Program-made: the position numbers and the translations under genes
Notes under the pieces: model-generated
Told to the model about the DNA's origin: nothing
Databases searched by the model: none
The model's input: only the letters and a program-made list of their open reading frames with translations
In this document: positions 26,187 to 34,100 of the stretch, piece after piece
Layout: each line of letters begins with the position of its first letter
Position numbering within the stretch: position 1 is the stretch's first letter
Assembly (NCBI GenBank): GCA_942490925.1
Contig: CALNYX010000017.1
Span: forward strand, 1,736,001-1,800,000
Reading direction: 5' to 3'
DNA from: CALNYX01 sp942490925
GTDB taxonomy: Bacteria > Chlamydiota > Chlamydiia > Chlamydiales > JAAKFR01
Length of the DNA stretch: 64,000 nucleotides

Positions 26187-27680
26187 ATGAGTTTAGTAAT
26201 TAAACAACAATATGGTCTACCTAATGAAATATGGAGCGCTATTTTCCAGTATAATGATGCCTCAACCTTAAAATTATGTCGTGGTGTTTGCTGTCAGTGG
26301 AGATGCGTTCTGAGTGACTCATTTTTTTGGAAAAATTATTTTGAAAATCACGGTTATCCTCCTTGCCCCTTAGATATTTCTGCAATCGATCTTGCGGCTG
26401 CTTGGCAGAGCGGTGCTGTCTACAAGAACAAAGATGGTATTCAAGGCCCAATTATAACCTTTGAAGTGGTTGCTTCTCGGGTAGTAATGGTTGCCGAGCG
26501 TCATATTCACTCTTGGATACCAGGCTCTCTCTTGGAGAGAGTCACAAGGATTGAAAGCAATTATAGTTGTATTGCTCCATTTTCAGATGAGCGAATGGTG
26601 GGAGCCTCACCTCATGAAGTGAGACTTTTTAATGCTGATCGGACATCTTCTCTTCTCTATCGTCGACTTCCACAGGAGCGGTTTAATCCGCGTGATTTTG
26701 GAGATGTCTGTGAGCTCCCCAGTGGAAATATCATTTTAATTGATCGTGGGGGCACTCTTCATGGCTTCTCTGCGTTGGGAGAGAAGTTGTTTGTCAATGA
26801 AAGTATAAGCTCTAATGATCCTAATCGTTGTCTTGAATTACGGCCTTATTCAGAAGGTGTATTTGCGGTAAGAGAGGGTCTTTTTACACCAGAAGCTTAT
26901 TATCTTTTTTCCGAGGATGGCACCTATTTCAATCTACGGCAAGAGAAGCTGACCCATTTGTCAGGGCAATATCTTGCTTTGGAGGATCAAACGATTGGAG
27001 TCTACGAAGCGGGAGCTTTCCGTCAGTTATACCAAGCAACAACACAAATAACTTGTCTAAAAGCATTATCCAAAGGAAAAGTTGGAATTGGCTATGCCAA
27101 CGGCATAACAGAGATTCGTTCCCAAACATATGAAGTAGAGACAACTTTAAGAGGCATTGATGAAGTCTATTCGATCACTTATCTAGGCAAAAATGGATGG
27201 ATCATCACCTATCGAAAAAATAGGACGCATATCAAAAATGCTTCCCATTTTTCAAGCGAGGGTACGATGGTACAACAATGGCCACGCTTGGCTCTCTATG
27301 AGCAGCTTGAAGGGGGAATGGTTGTTGCAACAAAACGTCAGGATCATGTGGCATGTGCCGTCACCTATTTTCCTTATAATGGACTCTCAGTAGAATTGGC
27401 AGGAGTCAAAAGTACGAATTTGAATGATCCTAAGGAAAGCAACCATTTGATTTTTGCTAAATATTCTAGCTATGAGGGCACTCTGCTGCAATTCAACATT
27501 GGAATTTGGTCTATTCGCACAGGTTCTTTGTTGAAATCAATCTCGCCTGTACAAGGCGTTCTGAGTGATTTTAAAGTTTTTCCAAATGGAGATCTACTCA
27601 TCTTAACTAAGAGTGATGAAAAGAAGGAGTTGAAATACTATCCTTTGATCCCCATCCCAACAGAAGAACCCTCTGTGTAA
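26187..27680 (+). CDS. F-box protein (ubiquitin-ligase adaptor-like effector)
   Basis: 497 aa. Residues 10-50 (LPNEIWSAIFQYNDASTLKL, then CRGVCCQWRCVL) match the F-box, the Skp1-binding element of eukaryotic SCF ubiquitin ligases. The remaining 440 residues show repeating beta-strand-like blocks (GNIILIDRGG, KGKVGIGYANG, NGDLLILTKS), suggesting a beta-propeller that would choose the substrate. Bacteria have no SCF complex, so this is expected to work inside the host after secretion. No signal peptide is seen; type III secretion is likely in chlamydiae. Confidence 0.75.
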   Translation: MSLVIKQQYGLPNEIWSAIFQYNDASTLKLCRGVCCQWRCVLSDSFFWKNYFENHGYPPCPLDISAIDLAAAWQSGAVYKNKDGIQGPIITFEVVASRVVMVAERHIHSWIPGSLLERVTRIESNYSCIAPFSDERMVGASPHEVRLFNADRTSSLLYRRLPQERFNPRDFGDVCELPSGNIILIDRGGTLHGFSALGEKLFVNESISSNDPNRCLELRPYSEGVFAVREGLFTPEAYYLFSEDGTYFNLRQEKLTHLSGQYLALEDQTIGVYEAGAFRQLYQATTQITCLKALSKGKVGIGYANGITEIRSQTYEVETTLRGIDEVYSITYLGKNGWIITYRKNRTHIKNASHFSSEGTMVQQWPRLALYEQLEGGMVVATKRQDHVACAVTYFPYNGLSVELAGVKSTNLNDPKESNHLIFAKYSSYEGTLLQFNIGIWSIRTGSLLKSISPVQGVLSDFKVFPNGDLLILTKSDEKKELKYYPLIPIPTEEPSV

Positions 27681-27719
27681 TCTTGCTCGAGTTAGGAGAA
27701 TCTGGTATAACTACCAAGT

Positions 27720-29432
27720 ATGTTCACTAAAGAGAGTCTTCAACGTCTTAGAGAGCGCATCGATCTCATTGAAGTGCTCAGCTCCCATATGGAGCTGAAG
27801 CGCGCTGGCGTCTCATACAAGGGACTCTGCCCCTTTCATGAGGAGAAATCTCCTTCGTTTACTGTAAAGCGAGGCGATACTCACTACCACTGTTTTGGCT
27901 GTAGCGCGCATGGCGATGCGATCCAATTTCTCATGAATTATCTTCACCTTCCTTTTAGTGAAGCAGTCGAAACCTTGGCAGAAAAATTCCATGTTACGTT
28001 AGACCGGATCGAAAAAGTGGAAGAGAAAGGTGTTGGACGCGCCGCACTCCAAGAAGCATTACAACTCGCTTCACAATTCTACCATTTCTATCTCTTGCAC
28101 ACTGATGAGGGACGCGCTCCTCTCAACTACTTATTCAAACGTGGCCTTTCTATAGAATTTTTGAAACGATTTGAAATTGGCTATGCTCCGCAAAATAGTG
28201 ATCTCTTCTTGCAATGGATGCGGGAGAAAAAAGTGTCGCAAGAAGCGCTCGTCGAAGGGGGATTGCTTAATCGGGCAGGGCGCGCCTTTTTTCACGAACG
28301 GATCACATTCCCTACGCATAATCCGCGCGGCTCCATTGTAGGCTTTTCCGCACGTAAAATTCGTGAAGAAGTTTTTGGCGGCAAATACATCAACAGCTCT
28401 GAGACAACACTCTTTAAAAAGTCCCGTCTCCTCTACGGTCTCAACTATTGCCGTAGGCGAATTGCCAAAGAGCGCAGAGCCATCATTGTCGAAGGGCAGA
28501 TTGACTGTCTACGGTTGATCGATTGCGGTTTAGATATTGCTGTAGCAGCTTTGGGAACAGCCTTTGGAGAGAGTCATGTTCAAGAGCTGAAACGATTAGG
28601 TGTCAGTGAAGTGATCATGCTCTTTGATTCGGATACTGCCGGGAAAAAAGCTGTTTCTAAAACAGGCGATCTCTTTCAAAAAATTGGCCTAGAGGTACAC
28701 GTTGTTTCACTGCCCGAGGGTTATGATCCCGACTCCTATCTGCGCGAGTTTGGCCCAGAGAAGTTGAAAGAGGTGCTCGGCTCCGGAATTGACTATTTGA
28801 CTTTTCAAATCGGCTATGTCGGCAAAACACACGACGTGAAGTCTCCTGCTGGTAAAACAGCGCTGATTGGCGAGCTGACTAAGCAGATCAAAGGGTGGGA
28901 AGAGCCAGTCATGATTCACGAGAGTTTGCGAAAACTTGCCAGGCTCACCCAAGTGCCAGAACATATGGTTGGGCAGATCCCAACCCCTTTTATCAGCGGT
29001 GGCAAATCAGTGCGTATGACAGTCGATCCGAACCGTATCCTTGAGCTCGACTTGCTCCGCTGGCTCGTCTTGATGGGAGAAGAGCGAAAAGATTTCATTG
29101 CCACTGCGCGTCACTATCTCACAGAGTCTCACTTTTTAGTTCCCTCGTGCCGCAAAATTTTTCACGCCTACCTCGAAGGAGCGCACGATCTTTTAGAGCT
29201 TTCACAATCTGTGGAAGAGGAGGGGATTATCGATGAGATTTTGGCGCGCAAGGTGAATCGTGATCGCGCCGACCTACTCTTTGTAGATACCGTACAGAAA
29301 CTGCTTGATCGCAAATGGTTGAGTAAAAGTGAAGCGCTTCGAGAGAAGATGAGTCACTCCTACGATGAGAGCGTGATAAAAGAGTTTGACGCACTAAAAC
29401 GGAAGCGTGTACAAGCCAAATTATGTACCTGA
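27720..29432 (+). CDS. dnaG: DNA primase
   Basis: Makes RNA primers at the replication fork. 570 aa: N-terminal zinc finger with Cys37, His40, Cys58, Cys61 (CPFHEEKSPSF, HCFGCSAHG), then the TOPRIM core (IIVEGQIDCLRL, VIMLFDSDTAGKKA) and a helical C-terminal region that would contact DnaB. It overlaps the next gene by 10 bases. Confidence 0.95.
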   Translation: MFTKESLQRLRERIDLIEVLSSHMELKRAGVSYKGLCPFHEEKSPSFTVKRGDTHYHCFGCSAHGDAIQFLMNYLHLPFSEAVETLAEKFHVTLDRIEKVEEKGVGRAALQEALQLASQFYHFYLLHTDEGRAPLNYLFKRGLSIEFLKRFEIGYAPQNSDLFLQWMREKKVSQEALVEGGLLNRAGRAFFHERITFPTHNPRGSIVGFSARKIREEVFGGKYINSSETTLFKKSRLLYGLNYCRRRIAKERRAIIVEGQIDCLRLIDCGLDIAVAALGTAFGESHVQELKRLGVSEVIMLFDSDTAGKKAVSKTGDLFQKIGLEVHVVSLPEGYDPDSYLREFGPEKLKEVLGSGIDYLTFQIGYVGKTHDVKSPAGKTALIGELTKQIKGWEEPVMIHESLRKLARLTQVPEHMVGQIPTPFISGGKSVRMTVDPNRILELDLLRWLVLMGEERKDFIATARHYLTESHFLVPSCRKIFHAYLEGAHDLLELSQSVEEEGIIDEILARKVNRDRADLLFVDTVQKLLDRKWLSKSEALREKMSHSYDESVIKEFDALKRKRVQAKLCT

Positions 29433-29782
29433 TTTTCTTTGATGGTGAGTGTGCGCTCTGTAACCGCTCAGTCCGCTTTGTGCTTGCTAAAGACAAAAAA
29501 AAGCGTTTTTACTTCGCACCTCTTGGTGGTGAGACTGCCAAGCAGATGGGGATTACTGAGATGGAGAGTCTTGTTCTCTGTTACAACGAGAAGGTCCTTA
29601 CCAAGGGTAAAGCAGTTTTACGCATCAATTGGTTACTTGGTGGGAAGTACCGTTTGTGGGGTTGGCTCTCCTATTTGCCATCTGAGCCTTTTGATTTCCT
29701 CTACCGTTTTGTTGCCCGTTTTCGCTATTCCTTCCCCATCAAGAAGGTCGATCCCGATTTCGAAGGGCGCCTAAAACCCTAG
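29423..29782 (+). CDS. DCC-family (DUF393) thiol-disulfide oxidoreductase-like protein
   Basis: 119 aa beginning MYLIFFDGECALCNRSVRF: the DGxCxxC motif (Cys10, Cys13) defines the DCC/YuxK family. The conserved C-terminal YRLWGWLSYLP-type segment is present too. The enzyme is predicted to act on thiols, but substrates are unknown. It overlaps the end of dnaG, and the first of two palindromes begins at its stop codon. Confidence 0.8.
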   Translation: MYLIFFDGECALCNRSVRFVLAKDKKKRFYFAPLGGETAKQMGITEMESLVLCYNEKVLTKGKAVLRINWLLGGKYRLWGWLSYLPSEPFDFLYRFVARFRYSFPIKKVDPDFEGRLKP

Positions 29783-29872
29783 ATTTTGCTGAGTATAATA
29801 GTCTATACCCAGCAAAATCCTGTTGCTTTTATAAGATTTTGCTGAGTATAATAATCTATACCCAGCAAAATC
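29782..29872. repeat. Two tandem copies of a 38-bp palindrome
   Basis: Copies at 29782-29819 and 29835-29872 are identical except for one base. Each has 16-base arms (GATTTTGCTGAGTATA and TATACCCAGCAAAATC, one mismatch per arm pair) around a six-base centre. They lie between the DCC gene and the DUF234-type ATPase, whose ATG is 18 bases further on. They could be operators, transcript hairpins or recombination sites. Confidence 0.8.
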
Positions 29873-29890
29873 CATAAAAATGAGGCGGGG

Positions 29891-31354
29891 ATGAGCAGCA
29901 AAATCACAGGTCGTAAAGAAGAAAAACTCAAATTAAAGAAAATATTGAGCTCAAAAGAAGCTGAGTTTATCGCTGTTTATGGCAGAAGGCGAGTGGGTAA
30001 AACTTGTCTAATCCGTGATTCAATCATGACTAATAAAGCACGGTTCATTGAGGTAACAGGATTAAAAGATGGAAATTTGAGTCAGCAACTAGAGATATTT
30101 ACAGAAGCCTTTGCAGAAGCATTTGGTCTTAAATATTCTCCTTCTCAACCAAAAAGTTGGCGAGCTGCATTTAAAATGTTAACGGAGGCTATCCTCAACC
30201 TCCCCAAGAATAAAAAATTTGTCATATTTTTGGATGAGTTGCCGTGGTTGGCAACGCCTAAGTCTGGTCTTATGCAAGCTCTCGATCATTTTTGGAATAC
30301 AAAATGGATAAAGCATCCACAGATCAAATTAATTGTCTGTGGATCAGCAGCTTCCTGGATTCTAGATAATTTGATCAATGCAAAAGGGGGATTGCATAAC
30401 CGTTTAACAGCAAGTATTCGACTAAGGCCTTTTAATCTTCAAGAAACAATTGAATTCTTGTCAGAACAATCAATTCGTATGAATGCCACACAGGTACTTA
30501 GTCTCTACCTCTCTATGGGAGGCATCCCGTTTTACCTAAGAGCAATTCAAAAAGGTTTATCTGCTTCTCAAAATATTAATCAGTTGTGCTTTACAGGAGA
30601 TGGTTTGCTCTACACAGAATTTAATCGTCTATTTAGCTCTCTCTTTAATAACTCAGATGCTTATGTAGAGATTATTCGTACCATCTCCAAACATCCTGAA
30701 GGACTTGATCAAACTTCATTAGAAAAACACCTAACACTCACTAGCTTGGGTGGTACATTGACAAAGCGATTGAATGAACTGGAAGCTGCGGGATTTATTA
30801 TTAGTTTTGTCCCTTATGGAAAAGGAAAAAAAGGAATGTGCTATAGGATTATTGATGAATATACACTGTTCTATATTAGATGGATAGAACCAGTTGCAAA
30901 CCGTATTAAGACAGCGACCTCTCAGTCTGATTACTGGCAGTCTAAATGCCAAACTCCCTCTTGGAAAGCATGGTCAGGCTATGCATTTGAAGCATTTTGC
31001 TACAAACATATCGAAGAAATAAGAAAGGCAATGAAAATCCATACTGGATTTGAAATCGGCACCTGGCGTTATGTGTCAAAATCTAAAGACGAGAGGGGTG
31101 TGCAAATAGACCTACTTCTTGATAGGGCTGACGGCATTATTAACCTCATAGAAATCAAGTATTCCCAAAAACCTTTTCTTATAAAAAGGCAATATGCTGA
31201 CCAATTGGGAGCAAAGATAGATATTTTTGAAGAGCACCTAAAAGCAAAAAAAGATGTTCACCTGACTATGGTTACTGTTGCAGGTCTTACAAAAAATGCC
31301 TATTCGGAAGCACTTGTAGAGAATGAATTAACCTTAGACGATTTTTTACGATGA
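29891..31354 (+). CDS. DUF234-type AAA ATPase with PD-(D/E)xK-like C-terminus
   Basis: 487 aa. Residues 30-38 (YGRRRVGKT) form Walker A and residues 109-120 (KFVIFLDELPWL) Walker B. A winged-helix-like segment (LGGTLTKRLNELEAAGFI) follows. The C-terminus holds IDLLLDRADGIINLIEIKYS, with Asp407, Glu421 and Lys423 in a PD-(D/E)xK nuclease-like pattern. Related ATPases are frequent in intracellular bacteria and archaea and often look mobile; their role is unclear. The gene is flanked by palindromes upstream and by a dispersed repeat downstream. Confidence 0.75.
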   Translation: MSSKITGRKEEKLKLKKILSSKEAEFIAVYGRRRVGKTCLIRDSIMTNKARFIEVTGLKDGNLSQQLEIFTEAFAEAFGLKYSPSQPKSWRAAFKMLTEAILNLPKNKKFVIFLDELPWLATPKSGLMQALDHFWNTKWIKHPQIKLIVCGSAASWILDNLINAKGGLHNRLTASIRLRPFNLQETIEFLSEQSIRMNATQVLSLYLSMGGIPFYLRAIQKGLSASQNINQLCFTGDGLLYTEFNRLFSSLFNNSDAYVEIIRTISKHPEGLDQTSLEKHLTLTSLGGTLTKRLNELEAAGFIISFVPYGKGKKGMCYRIIDEYTLFYIRWIEPVANRIKTATSQSDYWQSKCQTPSWKAWSGYAFEAFCYKHIEEIRKAMKIHTGFEIGTWRYVSKSKDERGVQIDLLLDRADGIINLIEIKYSQKPFLIKRQYADQLGAKIDIFEEHLKAKKDVHLTMVTVAGLTKNAYSEALVENELTLDDFLR

Positions 31355-31368
31355 ATTATGCATCTATT

Positions 31369-31516
31369 CCGCGAGTTTTGGGAAGGCAAAGCCTTCCCAA
31401 AACCTCACGTCCAGCAAGCTGAGGCTTCGCCTCAGCTTGCTACCTGCAAGAAGTAGCGGCATAGCCGCTGCTTCTAAAGGGAAATATCGCGCTTTCTTAC
31501 TTCTCAGACTGTTGCA
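31369..31516 (-). repeat. Three-hairpin dispersed repeat, copy 2
   Basis: Reverse complement of the repeat at 1839-1967. The hairpins are at 31376-31404 (GTTTTGGGAAGGC / GCCTTCCCAAAAC, perfect), 31413-31441 and 31452-31473. Loops differ from copy 1, and in the first stem a C-G pair has changed to A-T, keeping the pairing. No transposase lies nearby, so the unit is not just part of the IS. Confidence 0.75.
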
Positions 31517-31522
31517 ACTGCA

Positions 31523-31569
31523 AGCGTGCAAGTCAGACAAAAAGTAGCCAACACGGTCAGAAACTTGAA
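31523..31569 (+). repeat. Dispersed 47-bp repeat, copy A
   Basis: AAGCGTGCAAGTCAGACAAAAAGTAGCC... followed by ACGGTCAGAAAC; the same sequence with a few changes is at 43408-43454. In both places it lies in an intergenic gap just downstream of the convergent or minus-strand gene end. Confidence 0.65.
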
Positions 31570-31587
31570 TTCACTACATTTGAGGAG

Positions 31588-32403
31588 TTAGAATCTTAGT
31601 TGGGTGTTGAAGGTGGCGGCGAGCTCGTAGGCAAAGCGCCCTTCAATCCCAAGTGTAATTTTCTCATTGCCAGCAAGTGTAAAACCAACTGCATAGCCAA
31701 TCTGTTTTGCGCTGATTAGATCCAGGAAAGTGAGTGTTGGCGACACTAGAACATTCGTAAGGGTTAGTTGAGCATCGTCGAAGGAGACTTTAGTCCGGCC
31801 TGTAATGAATCCTACATAGGGTATCACGACAATTGTGGGAGTGAAGGCTTGTCGATAAGTGAGTCCAATGGCAAATTGCCAAGCCTTGTAGTCAGCGGAG
31901 ATGTTATCAGCGTAATGAAAATCACGAGCTAGATTGGAATACGCAGTGATAACAGAGGGATTTGTGGAAAAATAGACGCCTTCAAAGCCAATGTTTAGAG
32001 GACCTTGCTTCCAAAGTGTTCCTCGCGCGCCGACGCTCCAAGAAAAAGCGGTGTCAAAATCGATGGTGGTGATTTGATTGAGTGGTGCTCCACCAGTAAC
32101 AGATTGCCATTGGGGCGTGTGGATGAAAAAACTAGAAGTTCCCAATGTCGCAAACAAATCGAGTTGGTTACGGAAATCTAGGGTGATAATCCCATTATTA
32201 GTGATCATGCGTGCTTGATGGATGTCTCCACGATCAGATGAAGCATCTCTCCTAAGATTAGCGTTAAAAAGGGAGTCTTGTTGATATCCAATGCGACATT
32301 TAAATAAGCCCTTTTCACCAAATAGCTTGGGCTCCACAGGATTGCCCATAGGAAGGGCGAGTAGAGAGCTGTGTAGAAAGATACTCAATAGCCATTTCAT
32401 CAA
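31588..32403 (-). CDS. MOMP-like outer membrane protein, third of three
   Basis: 271 aa with a short signal peptide (MMKWLLSIFLHSSLLALPMG). After it comes the NPVEPKLFGEKGLF start typical of chlamydial MOMP-like proteins, then alternating amphipathic strands and a C-terminal Phe (NTQLRF), as in outer-membrane barrels. Such porins carry small solutes across the envelope. The start overlaps the end of the upstream paralog by 4 bases (ATGA). Confidence 0.75.
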   Translation of the reverse strand: MMKWLLSIFLHSSLLALPMGNPVEPKLFGEKGLFKCRIGYQQDSLFNANLRRDASSDRGDIHQARMITNNGIITLDFRNQLDLFATLGTSSFFIHTPQWQSVTGGAPLNQITTIDFDTAFSWSVGARGTLWKQGPLNIGFEGVYFSTNPSVITAYSNLARDFHYADNISADYKAWQFAIGLTYRQAFTPTIVVIPYVGFITGRTKVSFDDAQLTLTNVLVSPTLTFLDLISAKQIGYAVGFTLAGNEKITLGIEGRFAYELAATFNTQLRF

Positions 32404-33269
32404 AATTGCATCTCCGCGTTGAAGTAGAGGGCGTTTTCACTTGCAAACCGATTTTCCAGTGTAAAACTAAATTGTCTGCAACCTACAAGGGTAATACCAA
32501 TGCCATAGCCTATTTGTCGTTGATTGATGAGATCAAGGGGTGTCAGGTTATAGCTAAAGCCGATTTCTCTGAAGACGACGGTTTCATTTCCTAAATCAGC
32601 CCAAGCATGGGCATAACTCAATCCTGCATACGGGATAGCAAAGACATTTCCACCGAGTGAAAAGGAGTAAGAAGTAGCGAGACTCACTTGCCACTCTTCG
32701 TAGCGGATTCTCATGGGAACTGTGGGATAGGTGATAAATCCACTAACAGAGTGATCGACAAGAGAGGTGATTTTAGGGCGCGCATTAAAGTAGCTTGCTT
32801 CTCCACTCAGTGTAAAAGGAAAACAGTCCAAAATGACGCCACGTCCTCCAAAGCCATATGCAAAATTCGATGCAGTGAAGATGTTAACAAGGGTTTTTAT
32901 GGCTGTAACAACCGTAAAAACTTGATTATATGCTGTAACCTCCATGTTGGCGCTGCCAAAAGAGGCATAGGCGTCGAGTCGCTTGTTGATATCAAGAGTG
33001 ACGACTGCGGCGTAGGAGTTAAGAGCGACTTGTTTCAAGGTACTATGGGGTTGATCCTTGAGTTCCATATGCCTATTAAAAACGACGTCTTGTTGGTAAC
33101 CTAAGCGGTAGGAGAGGGTCTCATCAAGGCTGATAGATTCAACACACGCCGCCTCAGGATTTAAAAAAGCGTGACATCCATAGAGAGTGGGGTCAGCAGG
33201 GTTGGTAATTGGAAGTGCAAAAAGAGAAGAGGATAAGAGAAGGATACCAATTTTAAAAAATGATCTCAT
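32400..33269 (-). CDS. MOMP-like outer membrane protein, second of three
   Basis: 289 aa with signal peptide (MRSFFKIGILLLSSSLFALP), then NPADPTLYGCHAFLNPEAAC. The strand pattern includes YASFGSANMEVTAYNQVF and IPYAGLSYAHAWADLG; the end is NAEMQF. It has the extra Cys-containing N-terminal loop (GCHAF...AACV) that the other two lack, which could form disulfides. It sits directly against the upstream paralog with no gap. Confidence 0.75.
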   Translation of the reverse strand: MRSFFKIGILLLSSSLFALPITNPADPTLYGCHAFLNPEAACVESISLDETLSYRLGYQQDVVFNRHMELKDQPHSTLKQVALNSYAAVVTLDINKRLDAYASFGSANMEVTAYNQVFTVVTAIKTLVNIFTASNFAYGFGGRGVILDCFPFTLSGEASYFNARPKITSLVDHSVSGFITYPTVPMRIRYEEWQVSLATSYSFSLGGNVFAIPYAGLSYAHAWADLGNETVVFREIGFSYNLTPLDLINQRQIGYGIGITLVGCRQFSFTLENRFASENALYFNAEMQF

Positions 33270-34073
33270 TTAGAATTGCATCCCCGCGTTAAAATAAAAG
33301 GCATTTTGGTTTGTAAACCGTTTTTCGAGCGTGAAATGAAACCGTTTACATCCACTCAGCGTGAATCCAAAAGCGTATCCAAAAGCGTGTTGGTTTTCAA
33401 GATTGTGAAGAGTCATGGTTTCTCCAAAGGCGGCGTCACGCACAGCATTATCCATATCAACGGAAGTATGGCCGAAAATCAATCCAATGTAGGGGACTGC
33501 TAACGCAGCAGCACCAGAGAATGGAATTTGATAGGAAGCACCGGCTCCAAGCTGCCATTCACGATATTTAGCTCGCAATCCGTTAGAATAGCCGGTCCCT
33601 GTATCATTGCTCGACCAAGAGCTTGTCAACTCAGGCTTTGTGCGAAAATATTGCCCTTCTAAACCGAGTGCAAGACGGCGGCACTGCCAGGCAATACCAC
33701 GTCCTCCAACACTCCAAGAAAAAGAGGAGGTCGTGTTCAATACATTCAATGGATTGTAGCCAGAAGTCTGGGGAGTGAATACGTTTAGAGATGAGATGAA
33801 GTTAAGCCAAGAAGAGCCGAAAGTTCCAAAAGCTTGGAAGCGCTCAAAGAGAGTTCCACTTAGCATTCCCGCATTGGTGTTGAGTTTTGTTTGAGACAGA
33901 GTCTCACCGGCGCTATCTCTTTGCAGATACAGATTTGAAACATAATCTCCATAAAACCCGATACTTAGGCTTACAGGGCCGTCTCCATCAACAAGTGAGG
34001 GGCTCCAAGGATTGCCAAGCGGCAATGCAAAAAGGGGGAAAGAGAGAAAAAGTGCAACGAGAGCTTTTGCCAT
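33270..34073 (-). CDS. MOMP-like outer membrane protein, first of three
   Basis: 267 aa with signal peptide (MAKALVALFLSFPLFALPLG), then NPWSPSLVDGDGPVSLSIGF and the barrel strands, ending FNAGMQF. Conserved positions with its neighbours are FGSSWLNF, SWSVGGRG, GYAFGFTLSG and LEKRF. The gene starts 27 bases after the end of glyQS on the same strand, so the trio may be partly transcribed from there. Confidence 0.75.
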   Translation of the reverse strand: MAKALVALFLSFPLFALPLGNPWSPSLVDGDGPVSLSIGFYGDYVSNLYLQRDSAGETLSQTKLNTNAGMLSGTLFERFQAFGTFGSSWLNFISSLNVFTPQTSGYNPLNVLNTTSSFSWSVGGRGIAWQCRRLALGLEGQYFRTKPELTSSWSSNDTGTGYSNGLRAKYREWQLGAGASYQIPFSGAAALAVPYIGLIFGHTSVDMDNAVRDAAFGETMTLHNLENQHAFGYAFGFTLSGCKRFHFTLEKRFTNQNAFYFNAGMQF

Positions 34074-34100
34074 GCTACGAAAATAGAGGAAACAAATTAT

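Noticed and set aside
29782..29872. CRISPR-like array
   Set aside because: Only two units, each internally palindromic, with a 15-bp gap; no cas genes nearby.
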